Shown here one piece after another: positions 50,391-61,939 of a stretch of DNA of 64,000 nt; position 1 is the first letter of the stretch, and each line of letters starts with the position of its first letter. The stretch spans positions 1 to 64,000 of the forward strand of contig CAUYUJ010003031.1 of assembly GCA_963575745.1 (NCBI GenBank). Reading direction: 5' to 3'. A model generated the notes under the pieces. The model was not told the DNA's origin and did not search any database. It saw only the letters and a list, made by a program, of their open reading frames with translations. The DNA is from Prorocentrum cordatum. Its lineage: Eukaryota > Sar > Dinophyceae > Prorocentrales > Prorocentraceae. A program made the translations under genes and the position numbers.

Positions 50391-53300
50391 ATGCGGGCCG
50401 ACCTGGTGATCGGCCAGGAGACCCACCTTCTTGGCGACCTGGGGTGCCGTGCGCAGGAGAACTGGGCTGGGGCGGCCAAGTGGCGGCTCCAATATGACGC
50501 CGAGGTATCTACAGGCCGTGGTGGCTCCAGCGGCGGCCTGTTCGTCGCGACGCAGGCCTGGAATGGGGCTGACCATTAACAAGAACATTCGCACGCGGTA
50601 CACCTTGGCGCAGGGCCGAGTGCAGATCAGGTGCTGGCAACCCTGGCTGTCAGGCGGAGTCGTGGTTGGCAACGTCTACTTGCACGATAGCGAGGGCATG
50701 ACAGACTGCAGCCGAACGCTGCTCAACATCCTCGTGCGCGAGGCTCACAAGCTGCAGCGGCCGTGCCTGATAGGATGGGGGCTCCAACATGCACCCGGCG
50801 GAGCTGGCCAAGTCACGCACGTACACCTTCCCTGGAGCGGAGGTCGTCTGCCCTGCTGAGGCCGCCTCGCTGCTGAACTACTGGCTGGCTGCGACGTGAC
50901 CCACGCCAGCACCATCAAGGGCCGCAGGCCTGCGGCGCTGAAGCTCAGGAGTGGCGCGCCCGCCAAGCTGGTCACGGTCCAGATCGCGCCGAAGGGCAAC
51001 CAGCAGGTGATACCCGTTGGGCCATGCAGGGAGGCCGAGGTCGACTGGGAGGATGCGCAAGCTCGGCTGAACGATGCGGCGGTGGCACCTGCATTGTTGG
51101 CGGAGGGCCTCACCGACTTCATATGGAATGCCGAAGCTGAGCTGGCGTGCGTGTCCCACCTCGCCCCTGCAGAAGCGCGACGACACGCTGGGCGAGGCGA
51201 GCAGTCGATGTTCAAGAAGGTGCACCCGCGCCGCCTGAACGACGCGTCCGTGGCGAAGATCTCAACAGAGGCGCGCCAGGCCAAATGGCGCTATAGGTCG
51301 TCGGCTCGACAGAGGCACGCCCGGTCACTGGATTGCGGCGGAGCGGCTTCACAAGATCCTGGCCGAATGGAAGTGCGCTCCCATCAGCGCGGCGGACTGG
51401 CAAGACGTTGCATGGCACTGGCCGTGGGTCCGCCGGTTCGCCGCATGGCCGAGAAGGCCAGCGACATCGCCGTCAAGCTGGCGCGCGAGTTCGAGAAGAA
51501 CTGTGGTCGGTCATTCGGTCATTCGGAACGGCTGGGCCAAAAGGCGACGTAGGACGGAGCGGGGCTGACTTGCAGGTGGACCAAGGGGCCCATCGGCACC
51601 ATCAACGGCGTGATCATCGATGGGAGGGCGGCGAACATCCAGGAACTGGCCAACGCGTTCCGCGAGGCGTGGCGCAACGCCATCTGGACGGGCCAGGATC
51701 CCGCGGCGCCCAAGTCTCGGGACGACGTCAAGAGGCACGAGAGCTGCGGGCACCCTCTCTTGCGGCGCTCCGCAAGGCTGGCAGGAGCTTCAAGGAGAGG
51801 ACGGCTCTGGGATCGGACCCTCTACACCCCGCGATGGTTCGCCGAGTCGTCGGAGGACGTGCTGGACTCCCTTGGCCGGCTCTTCGTCACCGCGGGCAGG
51901 CTTGGCGAACAGCCGCGGCCGCTGGTGGCCATCGTCGCCTGCCTCGCCGAGGACGGCGGCGTCCGCCCGATCGCCCTGCTCGGGTGCTCCTTGAGAGTCT
52001 GGGCGAAGGTGCGCAGATCCCCAGGTGCAGAAGAAGGGAAGACGAGCGCGACCTGCCGTGCTTCCACACCGCGGCCGGCCGCGCGGCCGAGCGGGCCGTC
52101 TGGGGCCAGGCGCTGTCCCAGGAGTGGGGCTCCGCAGCGGGGGTGAACGCCGCCTCGGCCCAGCTGGACACGACGAGGGCCCGCGGGAGGCGCGGCCGCC
52201 AGAAGTGACGAGGCGAGGCCGAGGAGCGCGACGCCCACCTCGTGCTGCTGCGCGTCAGCCTCAACATCTGCTCTGGCAGTCGCAGGTGCAAGCTTGAGGA
52301 GGCCCGCTCGGAGCAATTCAATCCAGAATCTGGTGCATCATCCTGGCCAGGTGCGGTTTCGTGACCTCGCTGCTCGAAACTCTTCGTGTTCAGGAGCCTC
52401 GACCTCTTCATGAAGCGCTACTGGTGCATCATGCTGTTCGCCTTCGTCGACGACGTCACCATAGTGTGTGTTGTCGGCGCGCAAAGGTGACTGGTCAGGA
52501 TCTCCGCCCCTGGACTCTCCGACATGATCGAGCTCGCGCAGGCGCTCGGGTCCGAGGCCAGCGGCTCGAAGTCCACCATCGTGGTCAGGGAAAGCCGCGT
52601 TTGGAGGTGGATCGCGGACGCCGTGAAGCGGAATGTGGGGCTGCGCGTGCAGGCGGCCAAGCACAACAAGAACTTGGGCGTCGACTCCATGGTCGGGCTG
52701 CAGCGGCGCGTGAAAGTCATCAGGGCCAACACCACAAAGCAGAGGTCCAGGCCAGGCCGGGTGAAGTGATTGCGCCGCAGCGGGGCCTAGTCGAGCAGGG
52801 GTGGGCCGCGTGGGCCTCCAGCCTGCCATCGCATACGGGACAAGCGTACCAGGGCAACGCGACGCGCAGCTCAAGCAGATGAGGTCCACGGTCAGCGCCG
52901 CCATGTTCGCGGATGCGGCCCAGAGGTCGCCCGCGCTGTCGTGCCGGTTGGAGGGCGCCCCGACAGACCCAGCCCACGTGGTCATCAGCATGCCGCTGGT
53001 GGAGTGGGCGCGCGCCGTCTGGAACCAGCGGGTCCCGACATCCATCCTCCAGGGTGTGCTGGGCCAGGCCACCAAGGTCCAGGCCAACAAAGCCGCGCCG
53101 TGGGCGTCGGTGGTGGGGCCCGCGGGGGCCATGCTCGCCGCCCTCAGGCGCGTCGGATGGCAGGCCACCTCAGCCACGACGTGGATCACCCACGACGGTG
53201 TGGAGCTGGACCTGGCGGCGAACATCGCGCCCAGATCGGTCAGTGGGCTCATCCAGTGGCGGTGGCCAGGTGGCAGTTCCAGCGGGCGGCGGCGCGCGTC

Positions 53301-54275
53301 GGCATGGGGCACCTTCGCGACGGCATCCACATGGTCCCGATCCAGCGGGTCATCAGGCGGGATGTCTCTGATCGATCGTGGTTGGAGGTCAGTGGCCGCC
53401 GACGAAGCTCTACGAGGCCGGTCTTGCAGACGACCCCATCTGCATGAAGTGCGGGGAGGCCCCTGGATCTCTTCCACACCGCCACGGCGCTTGTGCGGCC
53501 TGGTGGCATGCATCGAGGCCGCGTGCGCTTCCCCAGCGGCGCGCTCAACGCCAGCCAGGGGAAGCTCTGGGGGAGGTGCCTGCTGCCGAATTGGCGGACC
53601 AACCTTGCGCCCGAGCGGCACTGGCAGGCAATGTGATCGGTCCCCATCCTGGGCGGGGTCTTCACGAAGGACGGCTTCCTGGACGGCTCATGGATGAACC
53701 TCGCGGAGGCCGACGATGCGCGCGTGGGCTTCGGATGCGCCCCGGTTCGGTCGACCACCTCGGGTGTGTGACTGGCGCCTGCCACGGCCCCTCTTCTGGG
53801 TGGCTACCAGAAGTTGGTAAAGGTGAGCTCTTCGCGGTCAAGGTTATGATGCACCTGGTCGTCCCTCCTTTCACCATCTACAGCGACTACCAGAACCTGC
53901 TGGATGACATCGTACCAGGCTCTGTGGCGTGCTGCTTGGCCACGAATGTTTACGCCGAGCAGTGGAGACGAATCTGGAGGCTCATCATGGACATCGGCAG
54001 GGACATATCCACTTCAGGAAGGGGAAAACCCACCAAGCGATCTCCAGGCTGGGCTCCGGCACGGTGGAGAGGCGGCTGGCGCTGGGGAGCAAGGCAGCTG
54101 ACTCCGAGGCCACCAATGCCGTCTCAGGATCTGGCCGTACGGTGTGGAGCAGCACAAGAGGCAACTCGACACGGGGGGCAAAATGTCGGGCTGGGTCGTG
54201 CAAGCAGGAGCGCTGGCCAACACCGAGCTGAGGGACTCTTCAGGGTGCCAGACGCGGACAACGGCGAATAAGCAC
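50391..54275 (+). pseudogene. LINE 3 polyprotein: endonuclease, reverse transcriptase, RNase H
   Basis: The endonuclease begins with DLVIGQETHL (50,402) and TGRGGSSGGLFVA, continuing VVVGNVYLHDSEGMTD (50,660) and RPCLIG. Reverse transcriptase shows FKERTALGSDPLHPAMVRR (51,790), LVAIVACLAEDGGVRPIALL (51,925) and the catalytic FVDDVTI at 52,443-52,463. A zinc motif, ICMKCGEAPGSLPHRHGAC, lies at about 53,440. RNase H has KDGFLDGSWM (53,670), KGELFAVK, IYSDYQNLLDD (53,878) and KAADSEA (54,095). The domains shift between frames at least four times, so the copy is dead. Composition lacks the GTAT excess of the 14-28-kb block. Order and motifs are those of RNase H-bearing LINEs as in LINE 1, but the sequences differ enough to be another subfamily. 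Confidence 0.8.
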
Positions 54276-54371
54276 GAAGACCTAGTCGGCAATGTGAAGG
54301 TCCAGTAGAGGAAGGGGCAGGGCCCCCACCCCGACAGCAGCGGCAGCAAGGCCAGAGGAGGAGCAGCGGCA

Positions 54372-55956
54372 TTGGCAGCAGCGGCCATAGTGGCAGAGGC
54401 GACAGCTGGTGCAACAGCGGGCGCCAGATCTGGCGATGCAGCGGAGGAGGCCACGGCGCTAACAGCGAGCCGCAAGCGAGGTAGACCGGGTGACCAAGCC
54501 CCAGGAGGCGACGGAGCTGGCCCGAGCTCAAGGCGTCGGAAGGGGGCGGAGGCCTCCAGTGTGGTGGAGGCTGCGGCTGAGCGTCGAAAACAAGGCCACA
54601 AGCGTCGAGGCGACAAAGCCAGTGCAACTGGTGGACACAGAGTTGCCAGGACCCGAGCGAGTTCGGCGCCCAGTTCGACACCGTGTTCAGGGGGTAGTGC
54701 TAGCAAGGCCTTCGAGCCCGACAGCGATGATGACCCGCTCTCCGTGCTGGTGAAGCCGCTGCGCGGAGCTGGGGGCTCAACTTCTTCTGCGAGCCCCAAG
54801 GTCGACGCAATCCGTGGGAACCCCCTTTGCCGTCGCAAGCTGTGGGAACTCCAAGGTCGACACAAGCCGTGGGACCCCCCTTGCCGACGCAAGCTGTGGG
54901 AACCCCAAGGTCGGCGCAAGCTCCAGGAACCTCCTTGCCGATGCAAGCTATGGGAACCCCAAGGTCGACGCAAGCCGTGGGACCCCCCTTGCCGACGCAA
55001 GCTGTGCGGAGCGTCTTGGTCTTCGGTCGAAGCGAGCGGCCAGCAACGAACTCGTCGTCAGACCCGCGCAGGTCCAGAGGCGCCACGACAGGATCGACGG
55101 CGGCCCGAGGCGTAGCGGCGGAAGTAGGACCAGGGACTCCGAGGCCCGCCTGGCAGCAAAGAAGGCCGCTACTATCGCTGACGACCGTCGCTCCCGTGAC
55201 GAGCAGCACGGCAGGCGAGGCGCAGCCAGGCTCCAGCGCGAGGCTGTGCCCCAGCCGTGCATGCCTGATGACGCGGACGGGCGGATCGAGGCGCTCAGGC
55301 ACCGACCCCAGTGGCTAGGTGAGGCGGCCGAGTGCAAGTACGGGTGCGACCGCTGCAGAGCCAAGGCCAGGACGCCAGAGGACGTGAACGCGGGCTTTTG
55401 CAGAGGGCAGCCGCAGGGGGTCGAGGACGCCCACCCGATGCATCAGCTCACGATCATCGGCATGCTGGTGCTCTGCGACGGCTGCGAGGCGGGAAGCGGC
55501 GGGGGCCAGACAGTGCTGCTGCGAGAGGAGTGCACAGGAGCTGCGTCGGATAAGAGCTCGCGCACGCGACGGAACGACATGCGAAGAGGCAAAGATCCAG
55601 TCATGCTGCAGTTCCTGGGCGACCCCGCCAGAGTGGTCATGGAGGCCGACCCGCTGGATCGAAGCCCCAATGCCGACCTCGGCGCGCGGGCAGTGCACAC
55701 CGTGGGCAGTGCGCCGGAGGCCAGCCTGGCGGAGGACGGCTGCGACGAGATGGAGGAGCCCCTCGGGAGCGGCGAGGTGCACGACGAGTGCGCCGTGCTG
55801 GAGGAGCCCAGCGGAAGCGACGAGCTGGAGCTGCCCAGCCGTGCGCGCGGGGCGCGCGCGGCGGGGCGCCGACGGGCGGCGAGGACACGACGCCGCCCCG
55901 TCCGCCAGCCTGCGCGCTCTCCTCCTCTTCTTCGACGTGCTGTTGGGCCGATCTAG
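54372..55956 (+). CDS. LINE 3 C-terminal Cys-rich frame
   Basis: A frame open from before 54,814 to TAG at 55,954 encodes a repetitive region, then a charged segment (EARLAAKKAATIADDRRSRD) and a Cys cluster (ECKYGCDRCRAKARTPED, LCDGCEAGSGGG, LREECTG) that could bind zinc, ending in an Arg-rich tail. It follows RNase H in the position where LINE 1 and the remnant at 3.25-4.6 kb also have a Cys-rich domain, so I take it as the C-terminus of the LINE 3 polyprotein. The match is by position and Cys content only. Confidence 0.45.
54792..55009 (+). repeat. 27-bp coding minisatellite, about eight units
   Basis: Units alternate tgccgacgcaagctgtggga and ggtcgacgcaagccgtggga, each completed to 27 bp by cccc-type bases, so the frame stays open (CRRKLWEPQ / GRRKPWDPP on one frame). 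It lies between RNase H and the Cys-rich tail. Confidence 0.95.
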
Positions 55957-56047
55957 CCCGTGGCGTCAGGAACGCGGCCTGCAGACCTGCAGCAAGACCT
56001 CGCCATGCAAGATGAGCAAAACAACCCCGACGAGGTCCCAAGCACGG

Positions 56048-56082
56048 CGGAGGAGGAGGAGGAGGAGGAGGAGGAGGAGGAG
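56048..56082 (+). repeat. (GGA)n tract between LINE 3 and LINE 4
   Basis: Pure GGA. It closes the LINE 3 region on its left and abuts the 3' end of minus-strand LINE 4 on its right. Confidence 0.95.
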
Positions 56083-56860
56083 GAGGGCACGAAGCTCGGC
56101 GGGCAGTTCGATCTGCAGCCTCGCCTATGCTTGCATGCGATGCAATGCGGCCAGTCTCACACCAGCCCGTTGGTCAGCTCCAGCGGCCAGGCCCACGTCC
56201 ATGCGGTGCTTCTGGATGTGGTAGCACTGGCACATGAGGCCGACCGCGTAGATGCAATCCTTGATGGGACGCTTCGCGTGGTACTGCTCGTCGCCGAAGC
56301 CGAGGAGCTCGTGGCCGTTGCCCAGGGAGTCCGCGCCCGCGTCGCCCGCCGTCATCGCCCTGAGGATCGGGCAGGCGATGTAGTGCTCGAGCGCGTCCTC
56401 CTCGTCGCAGCCGAAGAGGCATGGACGCGCGTCGATGACGGCGCTCATGCGACGCGATGTCGTCCAGCCGTTGACCGCGGTGCGCATCCACGACCACATC
56501 CAAGCAGGGCGGACCTCCGTCAGCTTGCTACGCAGCGGAGGCCACCTCTCGCGCAGCATGGGCAGCGAGCACTCGACGCCCCATCTGCGCAACCGCCGGT
56601 GGATGGTGGCCACCAGGTCCTCGGGGTACAGCGAACCACGGAGCGAAGCGGCGACCGCGGCCTGGCGCTTGGGCTTCCTGGCAGGAGTGGCCGCTGCCGC
56701 CGACTTCGTCTCCAGGGCCTCGCCGACTTCGCGATCTTGAGGTGCCTGCTCGGGATCGGGACCGAGAGCACGTCGAGCGTCGGCCTGGGAATGTCCAGCT
56801 GGCCGTAGGCGTCCGAGATCATGGCGTAGTTCTGCACGATCGTCCTCCGCGTCCGCCACC
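56083..56860 (-). pseudogene. LINE 4: 5'-truncated 3' piece between two (GGA)n tracts
   Basis: Read leftwards from 56,858, the minus strand encodes LYPEDLVATIHRRLRRWGVE, MWSWMRTAVNGWTTSRRM, the Cys/His motif CLFGCDEEDALEHYIAC (about 56,410-56,360) and QYHAKRPIKDCIYAVGLMC, then stops at 56,125. The motif W…RM…C..C…H…C is the zinc domain that follows reverse transcriptase in LINEs. There is no RNase H after it. The piece starts and ends exactly at GGA tracts on the plus strand (56,048-56,082 and 56,861-56,957), that is, in the opposite orientation to LINE 1 relative to the same repeat. Confidence 0.7.
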
Positions 56861-56957
56861 ACGGAGGAGGAGGAGGAGGAGGAGGAGGAGGAGGAGGAGG
56901 AGGAGGAGGAGGAGGAGGAGGAGGAGGAGGAGGAGGAGGAGGAGGAGGAGGAGGAGA
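56861..56957 (+). repeat. (GGA)n tract, right flank of LINE 4
   Basis: About 97 bp of pure GGA. Confidence 0.98.
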
Positions 56958-57369
56958 GAGAAACAGGAGGAGGACAGTGACGCGGAGTGAGAAAAGGCGG
57001 GGCACGTGCTGAGCACGCTCTTTGGCCATCGCCTTCCCTGAGATCCGCCGTCGCGACAAAGATGCAACAGCGTGTGAAATCACGCCGACCAGAGCACCAG
57101 ACTCCGTCCGTCTGTGACACTCCTCGAGCCGGATCGATCTGGGAAGGCCTCGGCCCCGAAGCTGGGCGCAGACGCCCAGCGTGAAACAAACATTGCAACG
57201 CCTGGATCTCGGAGTTCGCTCGTCCCCCGTGGCAGCCGCAGACCGTGCCGTCCGCGTCCGCGCCGATCATGCCGTAGACCTCGGGCCACGGGCGCGGGTG
57301 CGTGGCTGTCGCGGGGAGGGGCGGCTGGCGGCGGCGGCGCCGCCGCCCGAGGCCGCTGAGAGCCAGCTA
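56958..57369. other. No gene seen
   Basis: Open minus frames pass through but carry no recognisable motif. Possibly unrelated flank. Confidence 0.35.
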
Positions 57370-57640
57370 GCGGCCACCCAGGACGGGGCCGGGCGGGGGC
57401 CACCCAGGATGAGGCCAGGCAGCGACCACCCAGGATGGGTCCTGTGTGAAGGAGGGAAGGATCAGAGAGCCTGGCCCGCGCGAGATCCGTAGGATGAAGG
57501 CGATGTTTTTTTTCCTTTGAGGCGAAGAGAATCTCAGTGCCGAGTCAACCGCTGAGTCGATAGGGCATCGGATGAGACAGGGACAACCCAGGATGGGCCC
57601 CAGCAGCGACCGCCCGGCATGGCGGCGGGGCCAGGCAGGG
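57370..57640. repeat. CCACCCAGGATGGG-type minisatellite
   Basis: ggccacccaggacggggccg, gccacccaggatgaggccag, cgaccacccaggatgggtcc and caacccaggatgggccccag recur irregularly. 57,641-58,600 is G-rich, with ggggccaggcaggggc phrases, and holds no supported gene. Confidence 0.7.
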
Positions 57641-58603
57641 GCTACGCCCCCCTCACTGCAAAGAGTGCCGCAGTCCCTGCTGACACCAAGGCCCCACCCA
57701 GAGCCGCCCCGCAAAGATCGACGGCGTTGGCGACGCAACTCGCAGCACGCTGCATCGGAGGCTCGATGCGGCAGCGCGCGAGAGGCGCCATGCAAGGCCA
57801 GGGGGCCAGGCAGGGGCCGTGGGGCCCCGTGGGCTCAGCTGCCAGGGCTCGTGGGGCTGGTGGTGACGTCGACAAAGAGCCACCGGCGGCATGCAGAGGC
57901 AGCGCGGGGGAGCCAACAGATGGAGGCCGGGCAGGAGCCAGTGAGGCTGGGGCTGTGCAGTGGGTGATGGGGCCAGGAAGGGCAGCGGGCGCTGTCGCCA
58001 CCCAAGGCTGGGGGATCCACGCGGGGGCAGCTGGGGGGGAGCTGGGCACTGGCCAGCAGGGGCTAGAAGCGGCGGGCGGCGCTGGCGGCGCCCAGGGCAA
58101 GGCAAGGGCTTGCGAGGGGCTTTTATTTTTGAGGCAGCAACTATACAACCACCATTAACCCTGGCGAGGGTCGTCCGTGGCCCTGGGATGGCGTAAGGCA
58201 GTCTCCTGGCCTCGGCCAGGAGGGTCTGTCCTGAGTCCCAGGATCGGCCTGGCCAGGGATGGTGGTTGCGCGTTCGCTGTCTTCACTCTACGGGGCGTGG
58301 GGGCTACTTGGTTGCGCCACAACGAAGCACCAAGCTGCCGCACGTCTGTGGATGGATTCGTTTCCCTTCTCCAGCGCTCGTTTGCACGCCCAGGGCTGGA
58401 GTAAGATCTCTCGGGCACCGTCTCTCTAATGGCATCAGCGCGCAGCCGCCGCCCAAGACGTGTGGGTCCCTCTGAAACTCTCGAATACTTCGCGGGTCAC
58501 CTCGGGCGCCCCGCACGCAGAGTTTGGCCGAGTAGGGGGATAGGGCGAGCAGGACGAGGCGAGCGCAGAAAAGGATAATCCTGTCTACCCACAGCACCTT
58601 CGA

Positions 58604-58664
58604 GGAGGAGGAGGAGGAGGAGGAGGAGGAGGAGGAGGAGGAGGAGGAGGAGGAGGAGGAGGAG
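58604..58664 (+). repeat. (GGA)n tract
   Basis: About 60 bp of GGA. The following 300 bp are G-rich (eight consecutive G at 58,806) without a gene. Confidence 0.98.
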
Positions 58665-59261
58665 TAGGAAGAAACGGTGCGAGAAGGGCGGCGAGGCGGA
58701 GGAGGACGCTGCCACAGGGACGAACGGTGGGGCCTGCTGTGGCGAATGGTAGTGGGCCACTGCCCGCTGCGCGGGGCCAGGCGGAGCGCGACAGGCCTTT
58801 TGAACGGGGGGGGGGCGAGACGGTCGGGCTGGCCCGTGCGGGGCCACGCGGGCGGAGGCGAGCCCGTGGGGGGCCGTGGGGGGAGTGGAGGGGAGCGATC
58901 CTGGGCGCGCAGGGGGCCCGAGAGGGGCTGGGCGGAAACGGGCGGTGGCGACGAGAGCTAGGGTGAGAGCGGCGTGGGGATATTTGAGCGACGGAAAGTA
59001 GCTGGCCTTACGCACGATGACACAGCGACCTTGCGCGATGGCTTACGCGGGCCGCCAGCGCGGCACGGTGCATTAGAAGCGAGGGCGCATACGCGCAGCC
59101 TCACGCAGGCAGCTTACGCGCGAATGTTGGCGCAGACGATCCCGTTTTCTTCTCGCGGGCGTCCAAGAAGGGGGCGTCCAAGAAGGGGTTTGCGAATCAT
59201 GGCCCAAGGCATGTGCGCGGACGCGGGGGACACCAAGGGACGTGCTGAAATGACAAAGAGG

Positions 59262-59395
59262 GGGTCATGAGATCCGGGAAGATTACATGGCCCAGGCCTT
59301 GAAATCCCCACTAGCCATCACAAAGGAATAAACGGTGTAAACACAAACGTTCGGAGGTCCGCGCGGGTTTCCTGGTTTGGCGCTGGGCTCCACTG
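59262..59395. repeat. Dispersed repeats: relative of 1.3 kb and foldback arm
   Basis: catggcccaggccttgaaat resembles 1,310-1,340. cgttcggaggtccgcgcggg with ggcgctgggc resembles the left arm of the 44,335 foldback and the palindrome at 34,021. Confidence 0.6.
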
Positions 59396-59559
59396 GCGGG
59401 GATTACATCCTCGACATCACCCTCTCCGGGGTTCTTTGGCATTGCTCTGCATACAGCAGTGGCGCATGCTGTTTTGCACGACCACGCCGACCTACAAGAG
59501 ACGCAGCTAGAAACTGCGCTTGCGTTGGCCAGCCTAGAGGTCGTGTACGTTCCCCACTT

Positions 59560-59645
59560 TTCCTCCTCCTCCTCCTCCTGCTCCTCCTCCTCCTCCTCCT
59601 CGTCTTCCTCCTCCTCCTCCTCCTTCTTCTCCTCCTCCTCCTTTT
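59560..59645. repeat. (TCC)n tract
   Basis: Pyrimidine-strand version of the GGA repeat, interrupted by tcttc. 59,646-60,018 shows no gene. Confidence 0.95.
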
Positions 59646-60018
59646 TGAGTTGGCCAGGCCTTACGCTTACGCGTGTTGCGTTCTTGAAGTGCTGCAAACA
59701 AACAAAGACATGGACGTGCAGATGACTCGGCGCAACTGTACCTGACGGTCGCCGCGGCTAAGGCGGCCAAGGGTTATAGAGAAACACGTAGGTAGAGTAG
59801 TAGGCGCCCGCCAGGTAACGCAGCTTGTGCCTTATTGCATGATGCCCAAACAAGTAGACCATGTAACACAAGGAATGCAACTTCTCAGTGGGTACATGCT
59901 GCGAGCAGTGCAAGAGTAACAAAGAAATAAAGCGTTCTCTACAACCACATCTAAAGACAGCGTAGGAATCAGCTCATGTGGGGATCCAAGTGTGCAAGGT
60001 CAGTGCGGCAGTAGGGTT

Positions 60019-61345
60019 TAAAAGGTTTACCCCCCAACCTTCAAAGAAGAACGTGCAATCTTTGGGCTTCAAACATGTTTTTCAAATTTACCCCCAACCT
60101 TCCAACAACAAAGGGTTGCGATAAGGCCGCGACCCAAAGCTTTGTAGGACAACCCCGAACCTAAATAGAGATCATCATCCGCTACCCCCGCGTCCACATT
60201 AATAAACCACCGCCTCCAAGAGTAGGTGGGTGAGGTAAATCGTGAAGTGCGTAATGCAATACAAAAAGGCAATCCTGGGGCCGCTACCCAAAGGTTTTGC
60301 AGGGTAGCCCCGAACCTGCATGTGGTACGATACCACCACCGTGTCAAAGAGCCGCGCGGGAAAGGGAGGATACGTGCATTGCAGGTGAGGTGGAAAACAA
60401 TGCAGCTGATGAGCTGCTAGTGCAGTGGGGCTGGGAACGTGCCGCCATCGATGTGTACCGAAAAAGTGGCCGTCGCCAGAATATTGCTGCCTGGTTGTGC
60501 CCGAGGCTGCATATGCAATGCATAGACTTGACTGAGTCTTGCAATAAAGGGATGCTGCTATGCTGCTGTAATTTTGTGTGCTGGAACAAAGTTTTTAAGG
60601 TTTACCCCCAACCTCTGATAAAACAGGGCGTGCAAACTTGGGGCTGTGACCCAGAGTTTTGTAGGGTAACCCCGAACCTAAGTAGGTAGTTCCCCCTCCG
60701 TTACCACCTCAGTAATTCAACAAAGAGACTACCATCGTGTTATTCGCTGCTTCTAGATAGACGGTCTGAAACAATGTGCATATGGGCTGGCCTTTTGAAT
60801 CGACTGGCCGTGTGACTGGCCTGTAGTATTACAGGCTGGCCAGAAGCACAGGTCTGGGGTGCGCGAGAGGGGTGCGGAGAAGAAAGGCAGCACAGTGTTG
60901 TAAAATTTTGCTGTCCGCACTGAAATCTGTCATTCAGTATCTTTGCATGGGCAGATTGCTCACGCAGAGGCTGTGACAGATTCCTATGACAAGGTGGCGT
61001 AGTGTCGCCAAAGTGTTGCTGCCTGGCTGTGTCCGAGGCTGCGTATGCAGTATGGCGTCGCAACTTGCAAAATTCATAGGAATGGACGGTGCGCCTCGGG
61101 CGTCCATCAGATTCAGCCGTGCGTGTCTAGCTGCCGGTATAAACAGCAGTACTCTAGGCCTAAAAGAGATGCATCACTATGGCCACGTATGATATAGAAA
61201 TGCCGCGTGCTGCTGTTACTCTGTGCTGCAGGAGGGTTTTCAAGGTTTACCCCTAACCAGTGAACAAAACGTGCAATGTTTGGGCTGCGACCAAAATTTT
61301 GTAGGGTAGCCCTGAACGTAAGTAGAGAGTTCCTCCTCCGGTACC
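60019..61345. repeat. Degenerate long repeats with GGTTTACCCCCAACC motif
   Basis: aaggtttacccccaacctt … tttgtagggtaaccccgaac occurs near 60,019-60,165, 60,595-60,690 and 61,238-61,345, with a partial copy at 60,255-60,320. Between them a second shared module (ttgctgcctggntgtgnccg, gaggctgc) recurs at 60,483 and 61,016, giving a larger unit of about 530-650 bp. The two motifs in each unit are imperfect inverted repeats of each other. No gene. Confidence 0.75.
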
Positions 61346-61419
61346 ACCACCGCCGCCTCCAAGCGTAGCTGTGTGAGGTAGAGTTTGTGGTGTGTGCAAA
61401 GAAAAAGTTAAGTGAGATA

Positions 61420-61939
61420 CGCGTGCGCACAACGGAGGGAGGGGAGGAGGAGGAGAGGAGGAGACAGGGACGGAGGGGAGATATTTTACTCATGGCAGCG
61501 TGGCGACGCGCACCTCCGCCCGGGCACGGACCCCGGCGGTCCACGCCCGGCGCGCGTGCGTGGACCCTGACGGCCCACGCGCTCGCGCTCTGGCACGCCT
61601 GCGGCCGCACGGCCCAGGCGTCAGGGAGCAAAGCGGGGTGGGTGGGCACCCGCGCGTCGGCCTGAGCCGAACGCTACGGACCCCAAGTGGCTACCTGAGC
61701 CCACACCCCCTCCCACTTAACCTGCAGTCTACAAACCAATCAGACGCGTGCACACAACGGAGGGAGGGGAGGAGGAGGAGAGGAGGAGACAGGGACGGAG
61801 GGGAGATATTTTACTCATGGCAGCGTGGCGACGCGCACCTCCACCCGGGCACGGACCCCGGCGGTCCACGCCCGGCGCGCGTGCGTGGGCCCTGACGGCC
61901 CACGCGCTCGCGCTCTGGCACGCCTGCGGCCGCGCGGCC
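61420..61939 (+). repeat. 195-bp direct repeat, two near-identical copies
   Basis: 61,420-61,614 and 61,745-61,939 (offset 325 bp) share gggagatattttactcatgg, cggcgcgcgtgcgtgg and cctgcggccgc with only a few substitutions. The intervening 130 bp are unique. Confidence 0.9.

Noticed and set aside
56125-57270. One continuous 381-residue minus-strand gene
   Set aside because: The frame reads through a (TCC)n tract as poly-Ser. Only the part left of 56,860 has LINE character.
60019-60130. Telomere-like GGGTTTA sequence
   Set aside because: Only single gggtttaaaagg and ggtttacccc phrases occur, not tandem TTTAGGG units.
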